Made by a program: the position numbers and the translations under genes. This document shows positions 46,120 through 54,512 of a stretch of DNA of 64,000 bases, piece by piece. Origin of the DNA: Stutzerimonas chloritidismutans AW-1. GTDB lineage: Bacteria > Pseudomonadota > Gammaproteobacteria > Pseudomonadales > Pseudomonadaceae. The notes beneath the pieces are model-generated. The model was not told the DNA's origin and did no database searches. It saw only the letters and a program-made list of their open reading frames with translations. The number at the start of each line of letters is the position of its first letter. Positions within the stretch are counted from its first letter, which is position 1. Location: contig NZ_AOFQ01000032.1 in assembly GCF_000495915.1 (NCBI RefSeq), positions 1 to 64,000 on the forward strand, in the 5' to 3' direction.

Positions 46120-46620
46120 TCAACCCTGGCGACGGCGGAACAGCGGGCGCTCATCGTCGGCAGCGGCCTGATAGGTCACCGAAAAGTCCTTCAAGCCTTC
46201 CAGCGCGTCGACCGGGTCCCGATCGGCGCGAATGGCGAACGCATCGAAGCCGCAGCGACGCATGTAGAACAGCTGGTCCCGCAGCACATCGCCGATGGCG
46301 CGGATCTCGCCTTTGTAGCCGTAGCGCTCGCGCAAAAGGCGGGCACTGGAGTAGTGGCGGCCGTCGGTGAAGCTGGGGAAATTCAGCGCGATGACCTGGA
46401 AGTGCGCCAGGTCGTCTGCGATGTCCTCGACCTGCTCGTTGGCATCGAGCCAGACCCCGAGGCCGCCGTCGCGGGCTTTCAGCGCATGGGCATGGTCCAG
46501 CCAGAGATGCAGCGGCACGATCAGATCGTCGCTGTTGCACAGGTCGTCGAGCGTCTGTTCCTTGGGCAGCAGGTGCCAGGTCTCGTCGACCAGTTGATCG
46601 TTCTTAATGATTCGCTGCAT
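46120..46620 (-). CDS. DUF934 protein associated with sulfite reductase
   Basis: A 166-residue cytoplasmic protein (MQRIIKNDQLVDETWHLL…FPSFTDGRHYSSARLLRERYGYKGEIRAIGDVLRDQLFYMRRCGFDAF) of the DUF934 family, which almost always follows cysI in Pseudomonas and related bacteria. Its start overlaps the cysI stop by 17 bases, so the two are coupled. Function is unproven; a role in sulfite reductase activity or assembly is inferred from context. Confidence 0.9.
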   Translation of the reverse strand: MQRIIKNDQLVDETWHLLPKEQTLDDLCNSDDLIVPLHLWLDHAHALKARDGGLGVWLDANEQVEDIADDLAHFQVIALNFPSFTDGRHYSSARLLRERYGYKGEIRAIGDVLRDQLFYMRRCGFDAFAIRADRDPVDALEGLKDFSVTYQAAADDERPLFRRRQG

Positions 46621-48262
46621 AGACGCGCTCCTTGAAGGGATCAATGCCGATGCGGCGGTAAGTGTCGATGAACTGTTCATCTTCGGTACGCTGCTCCACG
46701 TAAACGTTGATGATCTTTTCGATCACATCTGGCATCGAGTCCTGGGCGAAGGATGGGCCGAGGATCTGGCCGAGGCTCGCGTCACGGCCGGAACTGCCGC
46801 CCAGCGAAACCTGGTAGAACTCCGCGCCCTTCTTGTCCACGCCCAGAATGCCAATATGGCCGACATGGTGGTGACCGCAGGCGTTCATGCAGCCTGAGAT
46901 GTTCAGGTCGATGTTGCCCAGGTCGAACAGGTAATCGAGGTTATCGAAGCGACGCTGGATGGATTCGGCGATTGGGATCGACTTGGCGTTGGCCAGCGAG
47001 CAGAAGTCGCCGCCAGGGCAGCAGATGATGTCGGTCAGCAGGCCGATGTTCGGCGTGGCCAGACCCAATTCGCGCAGTTCATGCCACAGCTCGAACAGCT
47101 TGGCCTGCTCGACATCGGCCAGAATCATGTTCTGCTCGTGGGAGTTGCGCACCTCGCCGAAGCTGTAGCGATCGGCCAGATCGGCGATGGCATCGAGCTG
47201 CTTGTCGGTGACGTCGCCGGGCGCCACGCCAGTACTCTTCAGCGAGAGGGTGACTGCCGCGTAGCCGGGCTTCTTGTGTGCGACCACGTTGCGCTGGCGC
47301 CAGCGGGCAAAGCCTGGATGCTCTGCGTCCAGCTGGGCGAGCGCAGCGCTCTGGTCTTCCAGGGCTTTGTACTCCGGATCGACGAAAAACTTGCTGACAC
47401 GCTGAACTTCAGCTTCGGTCAGCGTCGTCGGGCCGTCCTTGAGATGCGCCCATTCGGCATCGACGCGCTCGGCAAACACTTCTGGCGTGAGCGCCTTGAC
47501 CAGAATCTTGATGCGTGCCTTGAACTTGTTGTCACGACGGCCATAGCGGTTATAGACCCGCAGGATGGCGTCGAGATAGCTCAACAGGTGCTGCCAAGGC
47601 AGAAATTCGTTGATGAAGCTGCCGACGATTGGGGTCCGCCCGAGGCCGCCGCCGACCGAAACACGGAAGCCCAGGTCGCCGGCCTCGTTCTTCACCGCTT
47701 CCAGGCCGATATCGTGCACCTCGATGGCGGCCCGGTCGCTGACCGCGCCGTTGACGGCGATCTTGAACTTGCGCGGCAGGAAGGCGAATTCGGGGTGGAA
47801 GGTCGACCACTGGCGAATGATCTCGCACCACGGGCGGGGATCGATCAGCTCGTCCTTGGCGACACCGGCGAACTGGTCGGTGGTGGTGTTGCGGATGCAA
47901 TTGCCGCTGGTCTGGATGGCGTGCATCTGCACGGTGGCCAGCTCGGCAAGAATTTCCGGCACGTCTTCCAGCTCGGGCCAATTGAACTGCACGTTGGTCC
48001 GGGTACTGATGTGCGCGTATCCCTTGTCGTAATGACGTGCGATCTCGGCCAGCTTGCGTACCTGGGTGGAGGACAGCAGCCCGTAAGGCACGGCTACGCG
48101 CAGCATCGGCGCGTAGCGCTGGATGTACAGGCCATTCTGCAGACGCAGCGGGCGGAATTCTTCATCAGCGAGTTCGCCAGCCAGGAAGCGGCGAGTCTGG
48201 TCGCGGAACTGCCGGACCCGATCCTCGATGATGTGTTGGTCGTACTGATCGTAAACGTACAT
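46604..48262 (-). CDS. cysI: sulfite reductase haemoprotein (NADPH/ferredoxin type) CysI
   Basis: A 552-residue sirohaem/[4Fe-4S] reductase that reduces sulfite to sulfide for cysteine synthesis. Iron-sulfur cysteines are in CCPGGDFCSLANA and NISGCMNACGHHHVGHIGI. The N-terminal half repeat (KLAEIARHYDKGYAHISTRTNVQFNWP) and RSxxNQ-like substrate site (GNCIRNTTTDQFAG) are present. No flavoprotein CysJ is nearby, as usual in Pseudomonas. The start MYVYDQYD at 48262 is the conserved one. Cotranscribed with DUF934. Confidence 0.96.
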   Translation of the reverse strand: MYVYDQYDQHIIEDRVRQFRDQTRRFLAGELADEEFRPLRLQNGLYIQRYAPMLRVAVPYGLLSSTQVRKLAEIARHYDKGYAHISTRTNVQFNWPELEDVPEILAELATVQMHAIQTSGNCIRNTTTDQFAGVAKDELIDPRPWCEIIRQWSTFHPEFAFLPRKFKIAVNGAVSDRAAIEVHDIGLEAVKNEAGDLGFRVSVGGGLGRTPIVGSFINEFLPWQHLLSYLDAILRVYNRYGRRDNKFKARIKILVKALTPEVFAERVDAEWAHLKDGPTTLTEAEVQRVSKFFVDPEYKALEDQSAALAQLDAEHPGFARWRQRNVVAHKKPGYAAVTLSLKSTGVAPGDVTDKQLDAIADLADRYSFGEVRNSHEQNMILADVEQAKLFELWHELRELGLATPNIGLLTDIICCPGGDFCSLANAKSIPIAESIQRRFDNLDYLFDLGNIDLNISGCMNACGHHHVGHIGILGVDKKGAEFYQVSLGGSSGRDASLGQILGPSFAQDSMPDVIEKIINVYVEQRTEDEQFIDTYRRIGIDPFKERVYAANH

Positions 48263-48498
48263 AAATGTCCTGTTTTCAGGCTGTCTACAGCATTCGCGCG
48301 CACGGCCGCGCACCCATTAAGGGAGGGCGGCACGATACCAGCTCGTGGTTATACGCAAAAGTGATGTTTGGGAATATGTTTAGAACCAAACCAAGCGAAA
48401 TGGGCTTATAACCCGCTGCCCTTGAGCAACGCACAACAGTGGTCTTAACTGCCTCAAAGAAGCTGTCGATATCATCGAACCGCTAGAGGAGAACTTCC
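48263..48498. promoter_or_regulatory. cysI upstream region
   Basis: A 236-base non-coding stretch between the divergent cysI and the 33-codon membrane gene. It includes an AT-rich segment at about 48346-48410 (ATACGCAAAAGTGATGTTTG and beyond), an expected type of target for CysB-like activators. No precise site can be assigned. Confidence 0.35.
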
Positions 48499-48600
48499 GT
48501 GAGAAACGAACAGCGCGACAGTGTGGTGGACGCCGCGGCTATCTTCAGTCTGATCATGCTAGCGGTGGGCACCGCGATCTTCTGGGTCAGCCATCAGTAG
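48499..48600 (+). CDS. 33-residue single-helix membrane protein
   Basis: Short frame GTG 48499 to TAG 48600, preceded by GAGGAGA at 7-base spacing. The sequence has a polar start (MRNEQRDSVVD) and one hydrophobic segment (AAAIFSLIMLAVGTAIFWVS) ending HQ, a one-pass inner-membrane microprotein. It is convergent with the DUF2970 gene, eight bases away, which also encodes a small membrane protein. No family recognised. Confidence 0.65.
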   Translation: MRNEQRDSVVDAAAIFSLIMLAVGTAIFWVSHQ

Positions 48601-48607
48601 TAAAAGC

Positions 48608-48838
48608 TCAGCTCCCAACCAGATAGAGCACCAGTTTCACCAACCCCAAGATCACCAGCACGAACAGAACGGTGAAACCCACGCCGAGAATGATGAAGTG
48701 GCTGGGTTTTCCATGGCTGAAATCCCGGGCCCTGTTCTTGCCGCTCTGTACGCCCAATGCCGCAGCCAGAACGCTGCTCAGCATTTCGCGAAGCGTCAGA
48801 GTCTTTTCCTGATCGTCTTTCATTGGTGTCTCGGACAT
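48608..48838 (-). CDS. DUF2970 small membrane protein
   Basis: A 76-residue protein (start MSETPMKDD at 48838). The conserved cytoplasmic segment LTLREMLSSVLAAALGVQSGKNRARDF precedes one hydrophobic helix (FIILGVGFTVLFVLVILGLVKLVLYLV). It matches the layout of DUF2970, a proteobacterial family of unknown role. ATG 48823 is an alternative start. Confidence 0.82.
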   Translation of the reverse strand: MSETPMKDDQEKTLTLREMLSSVLAAALGVQSGKNRARDFSHGKPSHFIILGVGFTVLFVLVILGLVKLVLYLVGS

Positions 48839-48957
48839 GACTGCCTCCAATCGCGGCTTCTCCGGAGTCTAGTCGTACAAAGGCATTGCCAGCGCAAAGA
48901 CTTGATGCGGTAAAGAGAGCCGAGCGAGGCGAGCGCACAGGCTATTTTTGAAATACA

Positions 48958-48983
48958 GGACCGGCTGTACTACAAACCGGTCC
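48958..48983 (-). terminator. stem-loop after hsp20
   Basis: Stem GGACCGG / CCGGTCC with a 12-nt loop just after the hsp20 stop. On the minus strand a T-containing run (TGTATTTC) follows, so termination is possible but not strong. Confidence 0.5.
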
Positions 48984-48989
48984 GTCGCA

Positions 48990-49520
48990 TTACTCTGCCT
49001 TGATGGAGATTTTCTTCGTGTTGTCGGCGGTGCCCGGCTGCTTGGGCAATGACAGACGCAATACACCCTTGCCGAACGTGGCGTCGATCTTGTCACGGTC
49101 TACGCCTTCGGGCAGCGCGAAACTGCGTTGGAAGCTGCCGTAGGATCTTTCGGATAGGTGGTAGCCGTCGCGTTCCTCCTTATGATCCTGGCGTTTTTCA
49201 CCCTTTATGATCAGGCTGTTGCCAGCCAGCTTTACCTCCACATCCTTCTCATCCAGTCCGGGCAGTTCGGCTGTGATCTCGAACGAGTTTTCCTTCTCTA
49301 CAACGTCCATCGCCGGCATCCGATTGGGGCCACCCTGCCACAGGGGCGAGGTTTCCAGACCATGGCGGCTGAAGGGTAGATGCCAGGGACGTTCAAAGTC
49401 GTCGAAGAGCCGATCCACCTGTCGGCGCAGGGTGTCGAAGGGTCGCCAGGGCTCCTGAGACGCCGAAGGCACGTTTTTCTCGTTCGTACTGACTGAAGGC
49501 TTTTTCGAAGTATCGTTCAT
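48990..49520 (-). CDS. Hsp20/alpha-crystallin small heat-shock protein
   Basis: A 176-residue chaperone. The N-terminal region (1-68) is rich in Pro and aromatic residues. The alpha-crystallin domain (about 69-165) contains DVVEKENSFEITAELPGLDEKDVEVKLAGNSLIIKGEKR and the closing FGKGVLRLSLPK. A C-terminal IXI-like KISIK is present. It holds unfolding proteins in an ATP-independent way. The GAGGAG ribosome site may be masked by a leader hairpin. Confidence 0.94.
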   Translation of the reverse strand: MNDTSKKPSVSTNEKNVPSASQEPWRPFDTLRRQVDRLFDDFERPWHLPFSRHGLETSPLWQGGPNRMPAMDVVEKENSFEITAELPGLDEKDVEVKLAGNSLIIKGEKRQDHKEERDGYHLSERSYGSFQRSFALPEGVDRDKIDATFGKGVLRLSLPKQPGTADNTKKISIKAE

Positions 49521-49525
49521 TTCGC

Positions 49526-49563
49526 AAGCTCCTCATTAGCTAGGGAAGTTCAAAGAAGGACTT
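49526..49563 (-). promoter_or_regulatory. possible RNA thermometer over the hsp20 ribosome-binding site
   Basis: In the minus-strand leader, AAGUCCUUC (from 49563 to 49555) can pair with GAGGAGCUU (from 49534 to 49526), which contains the Shine-Dalgarno sequence. Eight of nine positions pair (with G-U pairs), with a 20-nt loop. Heat-labile masking of hsp20 start sites is known in ROSE and fourU elements, but the ROSE UUGCU motif is absent. Confidence 0.4.
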
Positions 49564-49685
49564 TGCTCTGCCAGCTGCAGGACTGCGGATTGAAGCGGAT
49601 CAACCAATACCCCGTTATCTGTGCGTCATTTAGAGTAGTGCAGGGCTCTGGTCTGCGCACGGTCAGATGGAGCGTTTGGAGACAC

Positions 49686-50135
49686 TCAGATGCTCTCCTT
49701 CAGCCAATCCCAAAGCCCTAGCGAGAAGCCCGGGAAAAGATTGATCCCCAGCGCTGACTTGAGCACGTACAGGATCACCAGCCCTACCAATGCAGAAAAC
49801 AGCAGGAACAAGGTCGCCAATGCAGCCTTGGCCATCAGCGAGAGATTTTGCTGGGGACGCGTCAGGTTTCGCTTGTTGCGACCGGCGACGATCGCGAAGT
49901 AATAGCGGTCGCGCCACACCTTCACCGTACCGCGCAGATCGACGCGGTGCTTGACCCATGACCGTGCGCCGAACACCCCACGCAGGGCATCGAGCTGCTC
50001 TTCGCTGAAGGATTCACGCAAGTGCTCGGGCAGGCGCTGTTTCAAACCACGGATGAACGGGTCCTGATCGACCGCCGCATCCGAGTAGGGTTTAGGGTAG
50101 GGCGTATGTTCTTCGTCTGCTTTGGGTGAGTTCAT
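49686..50135 (-). CDS. unrecognised protein with C-terminal membrane helix
   Basis: A 149-residue protein. A polar region (1-95: DQDPFIRGLKQRLPEHLRESFSEEQLDALRGVFGARSWVKHRVDLRGTVKV) is followed by a basic patch RNKRNL and one or two hydrophobic helices (AALATLFLLFSALVGLVILYVL, then LFPGFSLGLWDW). No family can be named. It follows the LRR-kinase gene by 24 bases on the same strand, so the two are probably cotranscribed. Confidence 0.75.
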   Translation of the reverse strand: MNSPKADEEHTPYPKPYSDAAVDQDPFIRGLKQRLPEHLRESFSEEQLDALRGVFGARSWVKHRVDLRGTVKVWRDRYYFAIVAGRNKRNLTRPQQNLSLMAKAALATLFLLFSALVGLVILYVLKSALGINLFPGFSLGLWDWLKESI

Positions 50136-50159
50136 TGCGGGGTCGCTCCGGAAAGCGCG

Positions 50160-51476
50160 TCAGAGCGCGGCGAGAGTGGTGTGCAACTGACTGAAGTTTG
50201 GACGGCCTTCTGGCTGCGCTGACATGCACTGCTTCTGTAGCTCGAACAGAGTGTGCCGATGCGAATCGTTTTCGAGGTCTGGGCAGCGTTGCAGCAACTC
50301 TTCCAGCAGACAACCGAAAGCGCGCGATTCGATGCGTTGCAGCGCTTGGCCAGTGGCACTGTCTGGCTCGAAGAACGAGGCAGCTCCGAAATCGCTGAGC
50401 AGGCATTCGCCCGTTGGGTCGACCAGCAGATTATGGGCGTACAGATCGCCATGCAGGATGCCGCGCTGATGCAGGTGAGCGACCGCCGAGGCGGTGCCGC
50501 GGGCGATGCGCAGCGCCTGCTCCACGGTGAAGGTTCGATCCTCGGCGTAGCAATCGCGTGTGCAACTGACCAGCGACGGCGGACCAGCCAGTGGCTGGAA
50601 GGCCGGCTCGACCAGATCCATCAGCAGGCCCGGCGTTTGGCCCGGCTGATCGGCCAGCGGCCCGGCAACGTCTATAAGGTTCCGATGGGCGCCAGCGGAT
50701 ACGCAGGCTGCCATCTCGCTGTGGGGCAGGCCGTCGCTGGTGACATGGCCCTTGAACAGCTTGGCGGCCATTTGCTTGGGCGACTGTCCGCTCGGCTGCC
50801 ATGCGGCACGGTAGATGATGCCCGACGCACCCTGGCCCAGTTGCTCGTGCAGGACGACCTGTTCGCGCGGGATCGCCGGTAGCGAATGACGAGCGAGGCT
50901 CATCGCTTCGCTGGTGTCGCTGAAGGGGTTGCCGGCAGCGGCCAGCCAGCTGAGTCGCGGCAGTGTCAGCAGCCAGTCGGGCAGCGCTGGCAGGCGGTTG
51001 GCGGCGATGCGCAGCAATTCCAGGTTGACGCAATTGGCCAGCGTATCCGGCAACGAAGACAGCTGGTTGCCAGCGAGCATCAGTTTCTGCAAGTGGCGGC
51101 AATTGCCAATCTCGTCAGGCAATGCCTGCAGCTGGTTGTCGGTGAGGATCAGCCAGCGCAACGCCGGCGGCAACGCGGCGCCAGGCAGATGGCGGATCTG
51201 GTTGGCCTTGAAGCCGATCATCTCCAGCTGCTCGCAGTCGCCGAGGCAGCCCGGCACCTCGGTGAAGAGGTTGTCCGAGCAGAATAGAATGCGCAGCTTG
51301 CGCAGGCGGGACAGGTCGGACGGCAGGCTGTTGAGTCGGTTGCCGGAGAGATTCAGTACTTCCAGCGTATCGGCGAGAGCGAAGATCGCCTCCGGAAAAT
51401 GCTGCAGGTCGACCGAGAGATCGAGACGGCGGATTCCTGTCAGTTCACCACGTTCCAGTTGTTCCAATGTATGCAT
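50160..51476 (-). CDS. leucine-rich-repeat protein with C-terminal serine/threonine kinase domain
   Basis: A 438-residue cytoplasmic protein. Residues 15-190 hold about seven leucine-rich repeats (LEVLNLSGNRLNSLPSDL, LRWLILTDNQLQALPDEI). Residues 207-438 are a eukaryotic-like protein kinase with glycine loop LGQGASGIIY (214-219), Lys K239 (AAKLF), catalytic HGDLYAHNLL (D344, N349) and SDFGAAS (D362). The His-Gly-Asp loop makes it a non-RD kinase. No transmembrane or signal sequence. The partner gene downstream has a membrane helix. Substrate unknown. The start at 51476 avoids an unlikely N-terminal extension. Confidence 0.88.
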   Translation of the reverse strand: MHTLEQLERGELTGIRRLDLSVDLQHFPEAIFALADTLEVLNLSGNRLNSLPSDLSRLRKLRILFCSDNLFTEVPGCLGDCEQLEMIGFKANQIRHLPGAALPPALRWLILTDNQLQALPDEIGNCRHLQKLMLAGNQLSSLPDTLANCVNLELLRIAANRLPALPDWLLTLPRLSWLAAAGNPFSDTSEAMSLARHSLPAIPREQVVLHEQLGQGASGIIYRAAWQPSGQSPKQMAAKLFKGHVTSDGLPHSEMAACVSAGAHRNLIDVAGPLADQPGQTPGLLMDLVEPAFQPLAGPPSLVSCTRDCYAEDRTFTVEQALRIARGTASAVAHLHQRGILHGDLYAHNLLVDPTGECLLSDFGAASFFEPDSATGQALQRIESRAFGCLLEELLQRCPDLENDSHRHTLFELQKQCMSAQPEGRPNFSQLHTTLAAL

Positions 51477-51558
51477 GCGGCTTGCGCTTTCCTTGCTGTA
51501 TGAGGCCGGGCGGGCCATCAATCGTATTGCGCTGGGACAGTGACTGCTGCTTGCGGGT

Positions 51559-52599
51559 TCAGGCCCCGCGATCAACGCGTCGCTTGCGATCGAGCACCTG
51601 CTCGGCCCGGGCGCGGAGCTGGCCGCAACCGCCATCGATGTCCTGGCCGGCCGAGTTGCGTACCTTGGTCAACACGCCGCGGCTGTGCAGATAACGCACG
51701 ATCTGCACGATGCGCTCGCCATCGGGACGCTGATATTCGTCATCTTCCAGACTGTTGTAGGGGATCAGATTCATCACCGCGTACTTGCCCTTGAGCAAGC
51801 GCAGGATGCCATCCATCTCATCCTGGTTGTCGTTGATGCCCTTGAGCAGTGTCCACTGGTACTGGATCGGGAATCCGGTCGCGCGGGCGTAGGTTTCGCC
51901 GAGGTCGACCAGTTCGTCTGGTGCGATCTGTGGCGCCCGCGGCAGCAGGGCCTGACGCAGCGCCGCATCGGTGCTGTGCAGGGACAGGGCCAGCGCCGGC
52001 TTGACCCGCTGCTGCGGCAGGCGCTCGAACACGCGCATGTCGCCGACGGTGGAGAACACCAGATTCTTGTGGCCGATGCCGCCGTCCGTGCCAAGCAGGT
52101 CGATGGCCTCGAGGACGTTGTCGAGATTGTGCGCGGGCTCGCCCATGCCCATGAACACCACCTTCTTCACCGGGCGGAAGCGTCGGGCGAGGGCAACCTG
52201 GGCGACGATTTCGGCACTGCCCAGCTGACGCAGCAGTCCGCTCTTGCCGGTCATGCAGAACACGCAGCCCACCGCGCAGCCGACCTGGCTGGACACGCAC
52301 AGCCCGTCGCGCGGCAGCAGGACGCTTTCCACCATCTGCCCATCGGCCAGCTCCACCAGCAGGCGCGCCGAACCGTCGGCCGCCGGGTGTTCGGAACGCA
52401 GCCGCGCCAGTCCGTCGATCTCGGCGCTCAGCGCCGGCAGCCCTGCGCGCACGCTCAGCGGCAGGAAGTCCTCGGCCTGTTGCTGGCGCCGGCCGACATC
52501 GAGCGGCAGGCCCTTGAGCCAGGCACGGGTCATTCGCCCGATATGATGGGGCTTGGCGCCGATGTCGGCGAGGCGTTGCTGCAGGTCTGGGATTCGCAT
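51559..52599 (-). CDS. RlmN/Cfr-family radical SAM RNA methyltransferase paralogue
   Basis: A 346-residue radical-SAM protein. It has the family segment CVSSQVGCAVGCVFCMTG, giving C101 (RlmN Cys118 counterpart) and cluster cysteines C108, C112 and C115. GMGEPAHNLDNV and the C-terminal DIDGGCGQL, with the methyl-carrying Cys, are also present. All residues needed for C2/C8 adenosine methylation are kept. The main RlmN gene of Pseudomonas normally lies by ndk/pilF, so this is likely a second member whose RNA target is not known. Confidence 0.85.
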   Translation of the reverse strand: MRIPDLQQRLADIGAKPHHIGRMTRAWLKGLPLDVGRRQQQAEDFLPLSVRAGLPALSAEIDGLARLRSEHPAADGSARLLVELADGQMVESVLLPRDGLCVSSQVGCAVGCVFCMTGKSGLLRQLGSAEIVAQVALARRFRPVKKVVFMGMGEPAHNLDNVLEAIDLLGTDGGIGHKNLVFSTVGDMRVFERLPQQRVKPALALSLHSTDAALRQALLPRAPQIAPDELVDLGETYARATGFPIQYQWTLLKGINDNQDEMDGILRLLKGKYAVMNLIPYNSLEDDEYQRPDGERIVQIVRYLHSRGVLTKVRNSAGQDIDGGCGQLRARAEQVLDRKRRVDRGA

Positions 52600-52621
52600 A
52601 GGGCGCGCATTCTATCCGGGG

Positions 52622-53770
52622 TCACGCGGTGAAGCGACGGCAGAACGGCACGATGCCGACCAGCAGGACGGCGAGCAGCGCGAAGGCCATGCCCAGCGAG
52701 CTGAAATGCGCGACCACGCCCATCATGGCCGGGCCGGCGAGGACTCCGGCGAAACCGATGGTGGTCGCCACGGTAACGGCCAGCTGCACCGGCATGCCGT
52801 CCTGCCGGCTCAGGGATGAAATCAGCACCGGCGAGACGTTGGCGCAGCCCAGCCCGCACAATCCGTAGCCGATCAGCGCCACGGCCCAGTGCTCGGCGGC
52901 CAGGCTCAGGCCGATGCCGAACGCAGCGAGCAACCCGCCAAAGGCGATGACGCGGGCCGTGCCGAGTGCATTTACCAGCGGGCCGCCAGCGAAGCGCGCG
53001 ATGGTCACCATGAGGGCGAAGGCTGCGTAACCCAGGCCGCCTTTGGCCACTTCGAGGCCTTTCTCACCGGTCAGGTAAAGCGCGCTCCAGTCCAGCACGG
53101 CGCCTTCGGCCAGATAGACGACAAAGCACATCAGGCCTACGAGCAGCACCACGCCTGTGGGCCGCACGAATGCGAAGCCGCCGCCCGGCGCACGATTGGG
53201 CAGAAAGCCGCGAGCCAGGCCGAGATTCGCCGCAACGATCAGCCCGATCATCAGAAAGCTGCCGATCTCCGGTGCCAGACCGAGGGTCAGCAAGCCCGTG
53301 AGCATCAGTGCGCCGCTGATGGCGCCGAGGCTGTACATGCCGTGGAAGTTCGACATCAGCCGGCGGCCGACCGCGGTCTCCACCAGCACCGCCTGAATGT
53401 TCATGATCACGTCGATGACGCCCAGGCTGCCGCCGAAGCAGAACAGTGACAGGGCCAGCAACAGCATCGAGTCGGTCAGGGCCATGCCGGACAGCGCCAA
53501 CGCCAATAGCACGACGCTGCACAGCTGCACCGGGCGGATGCCCCAGCGGCTTACCAGCACGCCGGACAGTGGCATCCAGGTCAGCGAGCCGACGCCGATG
53601 CAGAGCAGCAAAAGGCCGAACACTGCATCGGTCATCTCGATGCGTTCGCGTACATAGGGCACCAGCGGCGCCCAGACGGACAGGCCGAAGCCGGCCATGA
53701 AAAAACCGCAGCGGGTTGCGTTGCGCACGATAGGGGCGTCGATCTGAACGGTGTTACGGACCGCAAGCAT
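52622..53770 (-). CDS. MFS transporter
   Basis: A 382-residue inner-membrane protein with about 12 helices and MFS loops (SGVLVSRWGIRPVQ; SNFHGMYSLGAISGALM; NALGTARVIAFG). The arrangement with a conserved FHGMYSLG segment is that of YbjJ-type proteins. ATG 53770 has GAGGA at nine-base spacing; ATG 53779 has none at a useful distance. Substrate unknown. Confidence 0.85.
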   Translation of the reverse strand: MLAVRNTVQIDAPIVRNATRCGFFMAGFGLSVWAPLVPYVRERIEMTDAVFGLLLLCIGVGSLTWMPLSGVLVSRWGIRPVQLCSVVLLALALSGMALTDSMLLLALSLFCFGGSLGVIDVIMNIQAVLVETAVGRRLMSNFHGMYSLGAISGALMLTGLLTLGLAPEIGSFLMIGLIVAANLGLARGFLPNRAPGGGFAFVRPTGVVLLVGLMCFVVYLAEGAVLDWSALYLTGEKGLEVAKGGLGYAAFALMVTIARFAGGPLVNALGTARVIAFGGLLAAFGIGLSLAAEHWAVALIGYGLCGLGCANVSPVLISSLSRQDGMPVQLAVTVATTIGFAGVLAGPAMMGVVAHFSSLGMAFALLAVLLVGIVPFCRRFTA

Positions 53771-54105
53771 GGGCGGCATTCCTCGATGAACTGGGTTGGC
53801 GATGGGTTGAGTGCGCGGCGAGCCGCGTTTCACCACAGGGCCAGCAATCCGGTATCGAAGAGAAACAGCAGTCGGCTTCCCGCGGGCAGGCTTGAATGAA
53901 GAGCAGGGGAGTGACGTGCTGGACATGGAAGGAGGGTAGCTGTTGGATAGGTACACAGAGGATACACAACCCGCGCTACTGAACAACCCGCGCGCAGGCC
54001 TGGCACGATGGTGCGCCTCCCGCGTGGTTCACAACCGGTCCGATTCGACGGGTGCGCATGCTATCGTTGGCCGCTTTGCCGCCACGTGCGCTGTCGGAGC
54101 AGTCG
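53771..54105. other. 335-base non-coding region between divergent MFS and DUF1883 genes
   Basis: No convincing gene. It contains an interrupted direct repeat GGATAGGTACACA / GGATACACA at about 53945-53968. This could be a regulator-binding site for either flanking gene, but nothing identifies the regulator. Confidence 0.4.
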
Positions 54106-54405
54106 ATGAAGTTCATACACCAGCGCGAGCATCTCAACGAGGACGACATCGTCGTCATCGAATGCTCGCAGACCTGCAACATCCGCCTGATGAACGATGC
54201 CAATTTCCGCAGTTTCAAGAACGGCGGTCGGCACACCTACCATGGTGGGGCGTTCGATAAATTCCCGGCGAAAATCGTCGTGCCGAGTACCGGCTTCTGG
54301 AACATCACCATCGATACGGTCACCCGGCGCCCCATCAGCGTGACGCGCAAACCGAACCTCAGTCACTCGATCAGGGTCATTCGACGGTCCCCCTCGCGTC
54401 TGTAA
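54106..54405 (+). CDS. DUF1883 domain protein
   Basis: A 99-residue protein, start MKFIHQREHLNEDDIVVIECSQTCNIRLMND. The whole chain fits the DUF1883 domain (GGRHTYHGGAFDKFPAKIVVPSTGFWNITIDTV). Family members sometimes carry a TIR domain, but this one has none. Cytoplasmic; function unknown. Confidence 0.82.
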   Translation: MKFIHQREHLNEDDIVVIECSQTCNIRLMNDANFRSFKNGGRHTYHGGAFDKFPAKIVVPSTGFWNITIDTVTRRPISVTRKPNLSHSIRVIRRSPSRL

Positions 54406-54512
54406 TCGTCCCATGGGCTGCGAGACAATTCACAGGGAGCGAGCTTTTGAACCGCAGCCACCATCCGCATGCCATCAACACCAGCCTTGACAACCACACG
54501 CCGGAGACGCGC

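Noticed and set aside
49521-49685. Sigma-32 heat-shock promoter upstream of hsp20
   Set aside because: No CTTGAA…CCCCAT pair with correct spacing was found on the minus strand.
53998-54014. Sigma-54 promoter TGGCACG…TGCG
   Set aside because: The -12 element is one base out of register and lacks TTGC.
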